Shown: positions 23,185 through 32,101, numbered from the stretch's first letter. The stretch: 64,000 nt of DNA from S015-6 sp964384945 (GCA_964384945.1 CAYLMK010000012.1:124001-188000); one strand, 5' to 3'. Notes: generated by a model from the sequence alone, not told the origin. Numbers and translations: made by a program.

Positions 23185-24320
23185 AGGAAGAGCCTTGCAA
23201 GCAGCTTGGGGATCTTCCTCGCCACGAAACGCGGCGAGGCCTCGCCTCGGATAAAGGTGAGAATCGTTTCGTCGCTGGCTTTCCCGGCCGTCCGCACCAG
23301 GAAGTCGAGCACCCGCGTGCGGCCCGTGAGCCAGTAGAGGGTGCGCTGCAGCCTGTAATTGGTGTTGAACATCTCAAAGTATTTTTCCACCCATGCGCGG
23401 CTGTAATCGCCGAGGCGGAGCATGTCACGGTCGGCGACCGCCCGGACGACCGCGCGGGAGGCCATCTCTGCGGCGTCCATCACGAACCGGATTCCCTCTC
23501 CGGCCCCGGGATTGCCCTGCAGGGCGACGTCGCCCACGAGAACGAGGTTTCCCCGGTGAAACCGCTCGAGCGGCCTGCCCGTGCTGAACACGCCCGCATG
23601 GGATTCCAGGGGCTTGTTCCGCACGCGCTGCGCGATCCTCGGAAGCGCGAGGAAGGCATCCAGCAGCCCCCGGATCCGGCGGAAGTCCTCGCCCCTGAGG
23701 AGACCCACGCCGACAATGGCCTGCTCATCGCTCAGGGGGAAGACCCAGCCGTAGCCGCCGTTGAGGATTCCGCCCAGGTAGAGATCCACGGTGTGGGGCT
23801 CGGAGTTCAGGGGAACGATGTACTCCAGGCCCAGCGCCTTGACCACCGGGGTCGTGCTCACGGGAAGGGCCCTGTTGAAGACGTTCCCCAGACCGGAACA
23901 ATCCGCGTAGACCGCGGACTTCACCGCCGCTCCGTCTGAGAGGCGCACGCTCTCGATCGACTCGTTCCGGACGTCGATGCTCCGGGCGTGCGTGCCGTAG
24001 GCGACCGCGACCCCCTTGCCGAGGCATTTCGTTTCGAGTTCGGCGAGTAGCCGCCTCCTGCGCAGAACGCAGGCGGAGGACGAAACCTCGATCGCAGCGC
24101 CGGGGGAGGCGAAATGAACGGTCGAAACCGGGTGGGCCACGTCATCCGGCAGCCCCCAGCGCTTCAGGTCGATGAAGCTCGCCGAAGTGGTGTAGGCGAT
24201 GTTCCCCGCATCGCGCTTCTTGTCGAAGACGAGCACCCGAAGACCGCTTTCGGCCGCCTTCCACGCCAGGGTCAGGCCCGCAGGCCCGGCGCCGGCCACA
24301 ACGAGATCGTATGACTTCAC
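23181..24320 (-). CDS. Geranylgeranyl-reductase-family flavoprotein
   Basis: A 379-residue FAD-dependent oxidoreductase. The dinucleotide fold GAGPAGL is at residues 10-16, GYGWVFPLSDEQ near 188 is the signature of the geranylgeranyl reductase family, and VGDVALQGNPGAGEGI near 265 binds FAD. Family members saturate double bonds of prenyl chains on chlorophyll, archaeal lipids or quinones. The GTG start at 24320 follows GGAGGCACC and is about 65 bases from a strong promoter. As first gene of the leftward cluster it may reduce the prenyl chain made downstream; the substrate is inferred. Confidence 0.8.
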   Translation of the reverse strand: MKSYDLVVAGAGPAGLTLAWKAAESGLRVLVFDKKRDAGNIAYTTSASFIDLKRWGLPDDVAHPVSTVHFASPGAAIEVSSSACVLRRRRLLAELETKCLGKGVAVAYGTHARSIDVRNESIESVRLSDGAAVKSAVYADCSGLGNVFNRALPVSTTPVVKALGLEYIVPLNSEPHTVDLYLGGILNGGYGWVFPLSDEQAIVGVGLLRGEDFRRIRGLLDAFLALPRIAQRVRNKPLESHAGVFSTGRPLERFHRGNLVLVGDVALQGNPGAGEGIRFVMDAAEMASRAVVRAVADRDMLRLGDYSRAWVEKYFEMFNTNYRLQRTLYWLTGRTRVLDFLVRTAGKASDETILTFIRGEASPRFVARKIPKLLARLFL

Positions 24321-24387
24321 GGTGCCTCCGTACTCCGGAGCAAGGACGGCGCGTCGGACGAACGAACCGGCTGTGAAGTGATATTTT

Positions 24388-24417
24388 ATTATATAGCAAT
24401 AAATTCTTTGCCATCAA
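24388..24417 (-). promoter_or_regulatory. Sigma70-type promoter for the biosynthetic cluster
   Basis: Reading leftwards, TTGATG (24412-24417) and a perfect TATAAT (24388-24393) are 18 bases apart in a locally AT-rich stretch, predicting a start of transcription near 24381 and a leader of about 60 bases before the flavoprotein GTG. The same 227-base region must carry the promoter of the divergent monooxygenase gene. Confidence 0.65.
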
Positions 24418-24547
24418 GACTGTTTCCGATCGGCTGAGAGGGCAAGCCTTTGACATGAGGCGTCGGGTGCTCTAGCCTGTCGAGAATCGGGCCGCAAGGC
24501 TCTCTTTCTTCGATCGGGATCCTGCCGGCGCCCCCGGAGGGAGTCTA

Positions 24548-26056
24548 TTGCATATTCGTCGGGACGGAACGGAGCCTCGGATCGCGATCATCGGTTCCGG
24601 GTTTTCGGGCCTCTGCCTCGGCATCCGGCTCAAGAAGGCCGCGCTCCATTCGTTCCGGATCTACGAGAAGGCCGGCCGACTGGGCGGCACCTGGCGCGAC
24701 AACACATATCCCGGTGCGGCCTGCGACGTGCCCGCCTTCGCCTACTGTTTCTCCTTCGAGCAGAAGACCGACTGGACGCGCAAGTGGGCCGGGCAGGAGG
24801 AGATCCTGGCTTACATGGACCGTTGCGCGGAGAAGTACGGCATCCTGCCGCATCTGTCCTTCCGCACAGAGATCGAGTCGGCCCGCTTCGACGAGGGAGC
24901 GGCCCTCTGGCGGCTCCGCACGAGGAAAGGGGAGGAGGTCGAGGCCGAGGTGCTGGCGAGCGCCGTGGGCCAGTTGAGCCTGCCCAAGGTGCCGGACATC
25001 CCCGGCCTGGAAGCCTTCCGGGGCGAGTGTTTTCATTCGGCCCGTTGGAATCGCCAGTACGACCTCAGGGGCAGGCGCGTCGCGGTCATCGGCAACGCGG
25101 CCAGCGCCATCCAGTTCATCCCGCAGATCGCCCGCGAGGTCGCGCATCTGACCGTGTTTCAGCGCAGCGCCAACTGGATGATCCCGAGGAGGGACCGAGC
25201 TTACACCCGCAGGGAGATCGAGCGATTCACACGCCACCCGTGGCTGGCGAAGCTCTACCGCTGGTGGATCTGGGCCTCTTTCGAATTGCGCTACCCTCTG
25301 GTCTTCCGCGCGGGTTCCCGCCTGGCCCCGCTCTTCGAGTGGGCCGCCAAGAGGCACATGCGCAGCGTCATCAAGGACCCGAGGCTCCGGGAGGCCCTGG
25401 TCCCGGACTACCCGATCGGCGGCCGGCGCATCCTCATCTCCGACGACTACTATCCGGCCTTGAATCGCGGGAACGTGGAGGTCGTGACCGCGGGCATCGA
25501 CCGCGTCGTCGAGGACGGCATCGTCGACCGCGAGCGACGCCACCACGCCGCCGACGCGATCATCCTGGCCACCGGCTTCCGGACCACCGAGTTCCTGGCG
25601 CCGATGGAGATCCGCGGCCTGAAGGGCCGGTCGCTCCACGAGGCGTGGAAGGACGGCGCCGAGGCCTACCTCGGGATCACGGTCGCGGGCTTCCCGAACC
25701 TCTTCCTGATGTACGGGCCCAACACGAACCTCGGGCACAACTCGATCCTCTTCATGATCGAGTGCCAGGCCCGCTACATCCTGCAGTGCATCGAGCGGCT
25801 CCGGAAGGGGGATCTCGCCTACCTGGATCTCAAGCCCGAGGCGCAGGCCGCCTTCCACCGCAAGATCCAGGGGGAGCTGCGGCGGACGGTCTGGGCGGAG
25901 GCCGACCGGAGCTGGTACAAGGACGAGGCCGGCCGCATCACCAACAACTGGGCCGGCACCACGATCGGGTACTGGTGGAAGACACGCCGGCTTGACCTGA
26001 GCTGCTACCGGCAGGCGGCCCGGGGCGGCGGCTCGACCACGCCATCGGACCCCTGA
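24548..26056 (+). CDS. Baeyer-Villiger-type flavin monooxygenase
   Basis: A 502-residue class B flavin monooxygenase using FAD and NADPH. It has an N-terminal GSGFSG FAD fold (16-21), the Baeyer-Villiger fingerprint FRGECFHSARW (157-167, FxGxxxHxxxW) and a second dinucleotide fold VIGNAASA near 183. Substrates of the family are ketones, including terpenoid and steroid ones. Starts with TTG at 24548 after GGAGGGAGTCTA. It is divergent from the biosynthetic cluster, so a link to isoprenoid tailoring is possible but unproven. O2 is required for this reaction, which argues against a strictly anaerobic host. Confidence 0.85.
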   Translation: MHIRRDGTEPRIAIIGSGFSGLCLGIRLKKAALHSFRIYEKAGRLGGTWRDNTYPGAACDVPAFAYCFSFEQKTDWTRKWAGQEEILAYMDRCAEKYGILPHLSFRTEIESARFDEGAALWRLRTRKGEEVEAEVLASAVGQLSLPKVPDIPGLEAFRGECFHSARWNRQYDLRGRRVAVIGNAASAIQFIPQIAREVAHLTVFQRSANWMIPRRDRAYTRREIERFTRHPWLAKLYRWWIWASFELRYPLVFRAGSRLAPLFEWAAKRHMRSVIKDPRLREALVPDYPIGGRRILISDDYYPALNRGNVEVVTAGIDRVVEDGIVDRERRHHAADAIILATGFRTTEFLAPMEIRGLKGRSLHEAWKDGAEAYLGITVAGFPNLFLMYGPNTNLGHNSILFMIECQARYILQCIERLRKGDLAYLDLKPEAQAAFHRKIQGELRRTVWAEADRSWYKDEAGRITNNWAGTTIGYWWKTRRLDLSCYRQAARGGGSTTPSDP

Positions 26057-26071
26057 AAAGCGAGATTCCCT

Positions 26072-28306
26072 TCAGCAGGCGGTCGAACGGGCCAGGCGCT
26101 CTCGGAGCAGCGTAAAACGTTCCTGCGTCTTGTTGTTCCGGATGGCGATCCCCAGGGCCTTGCGGGTGCCGACGATGACCACGAGCCTCTTGCCCCGGGT
26201 CACGGCCGTATAGACCAGGTTGCGCTGCAGAAGCATGTAGTGCTGGGTGAGCAGAGGCAGGACCACCGCCGGGTACTCGTTTCCCTGGGATTTGTGCACG
26301 GAGATGGCATAGGCCGGCACCAGTTCGTCCAGTTCGGCGGCCTCGTAGGGGACCCGGTGTTCGTCGAAGAGGACCGCGATCTCGTTCTGTTCCGTGTCCA
26401 CGGATACGATCCTGCCGATGTCCCCGTTGTAAACGTCCTTGTCGTAGTTGTTCCGCAACTGCATCACCTTGTCGCCGAGCCGGTAGATCCATCCTCCCCT
26501 TCGCAGCTCCGGCCCTCGGGGGTTGAGTTCGCTCTGGAGGAGTACGTTCAGATTCTCCGCACCGGCCGCCCCCCGGTGCATCGGGCTGATGACCTGGACC
26601 TGGTCGAAGGGATCGAAGCCGAATCGTGACGGGATCCGCTGGGTGCACAGCTCCAGGATCAGGGCCGCCACCCGCTCCGGGTCCTCCTCCTCGATGAAAT
26701 AGAAGTCCCGGACCTCCTCCTTCGGGTCCTTCGGAATGCTCGGGGACTTGCCCTCCAGGATGCGGTGGGCGTTCGTGATGATCAGGCTCTCCTGGGCTTG
26801 GCGGAAGATGTGGGAGAGCCGGACCACGCCGATGCTCGCCGAGCCGATCAAGTCCTCGAGCACCCTTCCGGGCCCCACGGACGGAAGCTGGTTGACGTCG
26901 CCGATGAGCACGAAGGCCCCTTCCCGGGGCAGGGCCTTGACCAGGTGGTGGAAGAGGATCGCGTCGATCATCGAGGCCTCGTCCACGATCAGAAGCTTGC
27001 CGTCCAGGGGATTCTTCGCGTCCCGCTGGAAGCCGCCCTTCTGGAAGCTGTACTCGAGGAGACGGTGCAGGGTCTTGGCCGGGTGGCCCGTGACCTCCTG
27101 AAGCCTCTTGGCCGCCCTGCCCGTAGGCGCGCCGAGGAGGCAGCGCACGCCCATGGCGCGGCACAGGGTGACCAGGGCCTTGACCAGGGTGGTCTTGCCG
27201 GTGCCGGGGCCGCCGGTGATAATCAGGCACTTCTCCTTCAGGGCCTGCTCCACGGCCCGGCGCTGTTCCGGCACGAGGGCCATGCCGAGCTCCTGCTCGG
27301 CCCTGCCCAGAGCATCTTTCACATCCAGGAGCGGGATGGGGCAGGGAGCCTTCAGGAAGGCGAGCAGGTTCTCGGCGATCCCTCTCTCGGCCTGGTAAAA
27401 GGGCGGCAGGTAGACCGCCTTGTTGTTCTGCTCGTAGGCCTCCACATCCTCGTTCAGGTCCTCGAAGAAGATCTCCCTGGCGGTGAACAGATTGGCCACG
27501 GCCCGCTGGAGGACCTCCACGTCCTCGATCTCCAGCAGATTCCTGCTCCGTTCCATGAGAACGGGATAGGGCAGAAAGACGTGCCCCTCGGAGGCGGCCT
27601 CCTGCAAGGCGAAGAGGAGCCCTGCCTCGGCCCGTCGTGTGGAATCCGGCTGCACGCCCATGGAGCGGGCGATGCGGTCCGCGGTCTTGAAGCCGATGCC
27701 GAACACGTCCGAGGCGAGCCGGTACGGGTTCTCCTTGAGCATGGGGATGGCCTGGTTGCCGTAGTGCCTGTAAATCCTGACGGCCAGCCCCTGGCCGATT
27801 CCGTATGTCTGAAGGAAGAGCATGATGTGCCGGATCTCGCGCTGGGCGTCCCAGGAGGAGCGGATCTGGCGGATCTTGGCCTCGCCCACGCCCTCGACCT
27901 CCCGCAGCCGGTCGGGCTCGTTCTCGATGACCTCCAGGGTCTCCTCCCCGAACCGGTCCGTGAGCCTCTTGGCCAGGACGGGCCCGATCCCCTTGATCAG
28001 GCTGCTGGCCAGGTAACGCTGAATCCCTTCGATGGTGGTCGGGGTGACGACGGTGAAGTTCTCGATGCGGAACTGCCTGCCGAACCGCTTGTGGTCGACC
28101 CAGTGACCGGTGAGCAGGAGGTTTTCGCCCGGGTTGACGGAAAACAGATTGCCGACGACCGTCGTGAGCTGGGCTTCCCCCTTGCGGCGGATTCGAGCTA
28201 CCGTGTACCCGTCCTCTTCGTTGGCGTAAACGATGTTGGCCAGTTCGCCCTCGATTTGCACCGGGGCCTGCGCCGCCTTTTCTCTCTCTCCGGCCTTTGT
28301 TTCCAT
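26072..28306 (-). CDS. recD2: RecD2-type DNA helicase
   Basis: A 744-residue SF1B 5'-3' helicase. An OB-like N-terminus is followed by helix-hairpin-helix segments (KGIGPVLAKRL near 105, VEGVGEAKI near 137), Walker A GGPGTGKT (365-372), Walker B-type LLIVDEASM and the C-terminal YAISVHKSQGNEYPAVV motif. RecD2 enzymes act in DNA repair without RecBC. It starts 22 bases after the FmdB-type gene in the same direction and ends convergently 15 bases from the monooxygenase. Confidence 0.9.
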   Translation of the reverse strand: METKAGEREKAAQAPVQIEGELANIVYANEEDGYTVARIRRKGEAQLTTVVGNLFSVNPGENLLLTGHWVDHKRFGRQFRIENFTVVTPTTIEGIQRYLASSLIKGIGPVLAKRLTDRFGEETLEVIENEPDRLREVEGVGEAKIRQIRSSWDAQREIRHIMLFLQTYGIGQGLAVRIYRHYGNQAIPMLKENPYRLASDVFGIGFKTADRIARSMGVQPDSTRRAEAGLLFALQEAASEGHVFLPYPVLMERSRNLLEIEDVEVLQRAVANLFTAREIFFEDLNEDVEAYEQNNKAVYLPPFYQAERGIAENLLAFLKAPCPIPLLDVKDALGRAEQELGMALVPEQRRAVEQALKEKCLIITGGPGTGKTTLVKALVTLCRAMGVRCLLGAPTGRAAKRLQEVTGHPAKTLHRLLEYSFQKGGFQRDAKNPLDGKLLIVDEASMIDAILFHHLVKALPREGAFVLIGDVNQLPSVGPGRVLEDLIGSASIGVVRLSHIFRQAQESLIITNAHRILEGKSPSIPKDPKEEVRDFYFIEEEDPERVAALILELCTQRIPSRFGFDPFDQVQVISPMHRGAAGAENLNVLLQSELNPRGPELRRGGWIYRLGDKVMQLRNNYDKDVYNGDIGRIVSVDTEQNEIAVLFDEHRVPYEAAELDELVPAYAISVHKSQGNEYPAVVLPLLTQHYMLLQRNLVYTAVTRGKRLVVIVGTRKALGIAIRNNKTQERFTLLRERLARSTAC

Positions 28307-28328
28307 CGAAGGGGCGCCCTCGTTGCGG

Positions 28329-28631
28329 TCAGGTGTCCTCGTTCCCGGGCTGATCCGCGCCCTGTTGGTAGGGGCACCCGCCGGGCGGCGGACCGTGCCC
28401 CCAGGGCGGCGAAGGACGGGGCACGAAGTTCACGTTGCCCATCTGTTTGAGGTCGTTCAGGGTCTCGGTCCGGCTTCTTCGAACGGTCGAGGAGAAGGAA
28501 GACAGGACCTTCTGCGTCCTGCGGCGGCCGCACTGCTTGCACTTGCGCGGAAACAGGTGCCACTCGCCCTGCTTTTCCAGGTACTCGCTCACGGCGCCGC
28601 ATTTCCGGCACTTGTACTCGTAGACGGGCAC
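28329..28631 (-). CDS. FmdB-type zinc-ribbon protein
   Basis: A 100-residue protein starting MPVYEYKCRKCG with a second pair CKQCG near residue 36, the zinc ribbon of the FmdB family. The C-terminal third is a Pro/Gly-rich tail. It precedes recD2 by 22 bases. It resembles the protein at 3756-4100 in its ribbon only. Cellular role unknown. Confidence 0.75.
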   Translation of the reverse strand: MPVYEYKCRKCGAVSEYLEKQGEWHLFPRKCKQCGRRRTQKVLSSFSSTVRRSRTETLNDLKQMGNVNFVPRPSPPWGHGPPPGGCPYQQGADQPGNEDT

Positions 28632-28795
28632 GGCGTTCTCCGACCCGGGGGAGGGGAGACGGTTCAGGGATCATGGTAGGTCGGCGGGCCTCCTTCGTCA
28701 ATGCGGGCGCGGCGGATCGTCTGTTGCGGGTCGGGCGGCTCCCCGGGCGGCCGCCGCGATGGAGACCGGAAGAAAAGCCGCACCCCAGGATTTCG

Positions 28796-28823
28796 TTGAC
28801 AGGGCATTTCTATTTCTTATAAT
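28796..28823 (+). promoter_or_regulatory. Consensus sigma70 promoter for the VCBS/MopE gene
   Basis: Perfect TTGACA (28796-28801) and perfect TATAAT (28818-28823) separated by 16 bases, about 75 bases before the ATG at 28899. The exact match to both hexamers is unusual in this GC-rich window and suggests strong constitutive transcription. The rest of 28632-28898 shows nothing else. Confidence 0.75.
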
Positions 28824-28898
28824 AAAACGAAGGTAGATCTAAACTTCGGATCGACGGCCGCAGGTTCCCGCCCGGCCTTTCGACAGGAGGGAAGACCC

Positions 28899-30599
28899 AT
28901 GACGAGCCGAGCCGCGGTATTTGGCGCGATTCTTTCGTTTTGGTTAGGCGTGGTCTGGATTTGCGCCCCCGCTGCGCAGGCGGATCCGCTTTTCAACCCG
29001 CAGGTGCCGCATCCGGTGGGAGACGGGCCCGGTTCGGTGGCTTTGGGGGACCTGGACGGAAACGGGATGCTCGACATGGCGGTGGCCAACGAGATCTCGG
29101 ACAATGTGACGGTCCTGCTGGGGGTGGGGGAAGGCGGATTCCTCGCGTCCGGGACATACGCGGCCGGAGACAAGCCGACCTCGGTGATGATCGGTCTGCT
29201 GAACGCTGACGCCTATCCGGACCTGGCCGTGGCCAACCGGGATTCCGACAATGTGTCGGTTTTTCTCGGCCTGGGGGACGGCGCGCTCGGGGCGGCGACA
29301 GCCTTCGCTGTCGGCGACGAGCCGACCTCGGTGGCGTTGGGCGATCTCGACGAGGACGGTGATCTCGACGTCGCTGCGTGCAATGCGGGCCATGACAATG
29401 TGTCCATCCTGCTCGGGAACGGGAACGGCACCTTCCAGGCGGCGGTGAATTACGCGGCGGGGGACGGCCCATCGGAGGTGGCGGTGGGGGTTCTCAACGC
29501 GGACGCGCACCTCGACTTGGCCGTGGCGAACCGGCTCTCGTCCAATGTCTCCGTCCTGCTCGGGAACGGGAACGGCACCTTTGGGGCGGCCGTTCCCTAC
29601 GGCGTGGGCGCGTACCAGTTTCCCTCCGCCCTGGCGATCGGGTATCTGAATGCGGACAACCATGCGGACCTGGCGGTGGCCCGGGAGGGCGGCAGGGATG
29701 TGGGGGTGATGCTGGGCAACGGGGACGGTACCTTTCAGGCGCCGGTGCCTTACGCTGCAGGCACCTTACCCTACTCGGTTGCGATCGGAGACCTGGACAT
29801 GGACGGCAGGCAGGACCTTGCCGTGGCCGATTTCGCGACCGCGGGCCTTGTCTGGGTTTTCCTGGGGGCGGGCGACGGGACCTTCCCGCCCGCAACGTCC
29901 TACGCCGCCCAGTCGAAGGCCTCCTCGGTCGCGATCGGAGACCTGGATCAGGCAGGCACACCGGACCTTGCCGTGACCAATTTCGGGAGCGACACGGTTT
30001 CCGTGTTCCTGAACACGAAGCCGGCCTGCCAAGACGCCGATAATGACGGCTACGGATCCCCCGAGCATCCGAGCTGTTCCTATCTGGGAACGGACTGCAA
30101 CGACAACAACCGCTACATCAACCCGGGTGCGGCGGAGATTTGCAACGGCGTCGATGACGACTGCGATGCGGCGACGGCCGACGGCGTGGACGAGCCGTGG
30201 ATGGGAACGCCCTGCGACGGTCCGGATTCGGATTTCTGCCTGGAAGGCGCGAACTTCTGCCAGGGAGGGCTGCAGGCCTGCTCGGATCAGACGGGCAACG
30301 ACGTGGAGGTTTGCGACGGACTGGACAACGATTGCGACGGCACGGTTCCCGGCCGGGAGATCGACAACGACGGGGATCATTACGTGGAGTGCTTTCCGTG
30401 GGTCGGGGACGACCCGGAGATCGATGGCGGCCGGGACTGCAACGACCAGGATCCGGAACGGAGCCCCGGCATCGAAGAGAGCCATGCGGCCGGCAACTGC
30501 GAGGACGGGAAGGACAATGACTGCGACGGGCTGGCCGATGCGGATGACGAGGAAGGCTGCCCGCCCCTGGGCGGGTGCGCGGCCCGGCCCCCTGCATAA
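28899..30599 (+). CDS. Secreted VCBS/FG-GAP repeat protein with MopE-like Cys/Asp motifs
   Basis: A 566-residue exported protein. A Sec signal peptide (residues 1 to about 28, cleavage near AQA) is followed by seven repeats of about 48 residues with the pattern GDLDxDGxxDLAVAN...VLLGNGxGTF, a beta-propeller calcium-binding FG-GAP/VCBS array. The C-terminus (about 375-560) has the putative metal-binding motif of MopE-type proteins, with DNDGYG, TDCNDNN, CNGVDDDCD, CDGLDNDCDG and DNDCDG. Likely cell surface or extracellular. GGAGGGAAGACCC precedes the ATG and a consensus promoter lies upstream. No sorting signal is seen at the C-terminus. Confidence 0.85.
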   Translation: MTSRAAVFGAILSFWLGVVWICAPAAQADPLFNPQVPHPVGDGPGSVALGDLDGNGMLDMAVANEISDNVTVLLGVGEGGFLASGTYAAGDKPTSVMIGLLNADAYPDLAVANRDSDNVSVFLGLGDGALGAATAFAVGDEPTSVALGDLDEDGDLDVAACNAGHDNVSILLGNGNGTFQAAVNYAAGDGPSEVAVGVLNADAHLDLAVANRLSSNVSVLLGNGNGTFGAAVPYGVGAYQFPSALAIGYLNADNHADLAVAREGGRDVGVMLGNGDGTFQAPVPYAAGTLPYSVAIGDLDMDGRQDLAVADFATAGLVWVFLGAGDGTFPPATSYAAQSKASSVAIGDLDQAGTPDLAVTNFGSDTVSVFLNTKPACQDADNDGYGSPEHPSCSYLGTDCNDNNRYINPGAAEICNGVDDDCDAATADGVDEPWMGTPCDGPDSDFCLEGANFCQGGLQACSDQTGNDVEVCDGLDNDCDGTVPGREIDNDGDHYVECFPWVGDDPEIDGGRDCNDQDPERSPGIEESHAAGNCEDGKDNDCDGLADADDEEGCPPLGGCAARPPA

Positions 30600-30647
30600 C
30601 CGCACGTTTTCAGCGGGCCTTGAGACCGCACGCAGGGGTGTTCGTCC

Positions 30648-31949
30648 TTACTTGCAGAACTTCTGAAACCCTCCCAGGGAAAAGTAGTTCTCGTCCATCC
30701 GGGCGAAGAAGGCCCAGATGTTCCGCGGGCTGCAATCTTCGATCACGCTTGAGCGGTCGGCCCGGTCGTCGATGATCTGCTGAGAGGACAGGGAGATGAA
30801 CCGCATGGTCTTGTCGTCGTTCTGGCAGGCGGCCGAGGAGAGGAACAGGGTCTTCCAGTATTTTCGGCTCTTGTCGTAAATCACCTTGTAGGCGCAGCCG
30901 TACAGCTCTTCGTCGACCCAAAGATCTTGTGGGCCGTAATTGTAATAGGGATCCTTGGGCGTCATCTCCAGGACATAGACCGGCCGCTTCACCCAGCAGA
31001 GATTCGTCGGCGCCCACGCGGCGCCCTTCCAGCCCTCTTTCTGGTAGCCGTAAATCACCGGCTTGATGCCGCTCGTCGTCTCCCATTCTCCGTTCTCGTT
31101 CTTCACGAGTCGCACCGGATTCACGTCGAGGACGGGCAGGAGGGCCTCCTGCCTGCGGAGGACCTTCCAGGCAAAGGCCGTGACCTTTCCGTCGTAGCCG
31201 TTGGCATCGTCGATGGCGAAATCCGATCCGAGAAGCGCATCCGACCGGTTGGCCGCGCTCATTCGGCGGACGCGGCGGATGGCCGGCGCATAGCCGAAGC
31301 TGTTGTCCTGCTTCTCGGGGTCGCGATAGCGCCAGAGCATCACCGCCGTGCCGGCGAGATCATAGGGCGTCTTGACGACCATGATCGCGTACTTCTCGAT
31401 TCCCCGCGGATTCGGAACCTCCAGGGCTCCCGGATAGCCGTCCATGGCCATCTGCAGCCACAGGGAGCCTGATTCCCGCTCGAACCCGGACCGCGTCAGG
31501 TAGAGGCCCTCGAAGGGGAACCGGAGGTTGCCCGGAAGGTACTGCATGTAATGATTGTTTTGCATCAGCTTCTCGGGGAGCCTGGGGTCCTCCGCTGCGA
31601 CCTTCGGGAAGGGCAGCCCCACGATCCGTTCCGGAAGCTTTCCTGTGCTGACCTCGATGATCCCCCCGGCAGCGTCCAACTCGTACCTTCCCAGATGGGT
31701 CTTGAAGGCCTCAAGCTGGAAGGGGGGGAAGAACTCCAGGGGCCGGAAGTTGAGGGAGCCGACCTCCAGGATGAAATCGCCCTTCTTCACCCATTCGAGG
31801 ATCGGCTCGGGCAGGAGCCCCTCGGCTCTCTGCCAGTTCGCGGCGTCGAGCACGTCCCCGGGAGAGACCTCGGCCCTGGCCGCGGAAGCCGATGGAAGCC
31901 AACCGCAAAGCATCACGAGACACAATCGGGTAAGGAGCACTCGTCGCAT
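30648..31949 (-). CDS. DUF1329 exported protein
   Basis: A 433-residue protein with a Sec signal peptide (MRRVLLTRLCLVMLCGWLPS, cleavage near ARA at 26). The mature part matches the DUF1329 family, thought to have a LolA/LolB-like fold and to act at the outer membrane in lipid or hydrophobic compound handling. Segments such as YDLAGTAVMLWRYRDP and YAPAIRRVRRMSAANRSD are characteristic. The reading direction is convergent with the VCBS gene, 48 bases away, and divergent from the CoA-ligase gene. Confidence 0.8.
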   Translation of the reverse strand: MRRVLLTRLCLVMLCGWLPSASAARAEVSPGDVLDAANWQRAEGLLPEPILEWVKKGDFILEVGSLNFRPLEFFPPFQLEAFKTHLGRYELDAAGGIIEVSTGKLPERIVGLPFPKVAAEDPRLPEKLMQNNHYMQYLPGNLRFPFEGLYLTRSGFERESGSLWLQMAMDGYPGALEVPNPRGIEKYAIMVVKTPYDLAGTAVMLWRYRDPEKQDNSFGYAPAIRRVRRMSAANRSDALLGSDFAIDDANGYDGKVTAFAWKVLRRQEALLPVLDVNPVRLVKNENGEWETTSGIKPVIYGYQKEGWKGAAWAPTNLCWVKRPVYVLEMTPKDPYYNYGPQDLWVDEELYGCAYKVIYDKSRKYWKTLFLSSAACQNDDKTMRFISLSSQQIIDDRADRSSVIEDCSPRNIWAFFARMDENYFSLGGFQKFCK

Positions 31950-32035
31950 TCCCGCTCCCTCCTATCTACACATTCCGGGTTTCGGAACAGATTCTCTCCG
32001 GTCGGGATAATGCGGCTGCAGAGAGGCTTACGACA

Positions 32036-32065
32036 CTGATACTCGAAGAGCGAATGCGAGGTCAA
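32036..32065 (-). promoter_or_regulatory. Probable sigma70 promoter for DUF1329 gene
   Basis: Reading leftwards, TTGACC (32060-32065) and TATCAG (32036-32041) with an 18-base spacer lie about 90 bases before the start codon in a divergent intergenic region. Confidence 0.4.
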
Positions 32066-32101
32066 TGAAAAAAAGAGCAAGTTTCCCGTCGCGGCGGCGG
32101 C

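Larger units (their letters stand above)
10102..24320 (-). other. Putative RiPP-isoprenoid hybrid biosynthetic gene cluster
   Basis: Sixteen same-strand genes run from 24320 down to 10102. In transcription order they are a geranylgeranyl-reductase-type flavoprotein, a B12-type radical SAM enzyme, a polyprenyl diphosphate synthase, a lipoprotein, a second radical SAM enzyme, a SPASM radical SAM enzyme, two class I isoprenoid-synthase-like/toroid fusions, seven Cys-rich peptides with one leader motif, and a PqqD-M50 fusion. Junctions from 20501 to 10102 overlap or are separated by 1-21 bases, many as ATGA or GTGA, so these genes form one operon. Whether the first two genes share it across the 317-base gap is less certain. 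Function as a RiPP pathway with isoprenoid chemistry is inferred. No transporter gene is present. Confidence 0.75.

Noticed and set aside
24545..25858. 437-codon minus-strand frame opposite the monooxygenase
   Set aside because: The plus frame has FAD and Baeyer-Villiger motifs; the minus frame has none.
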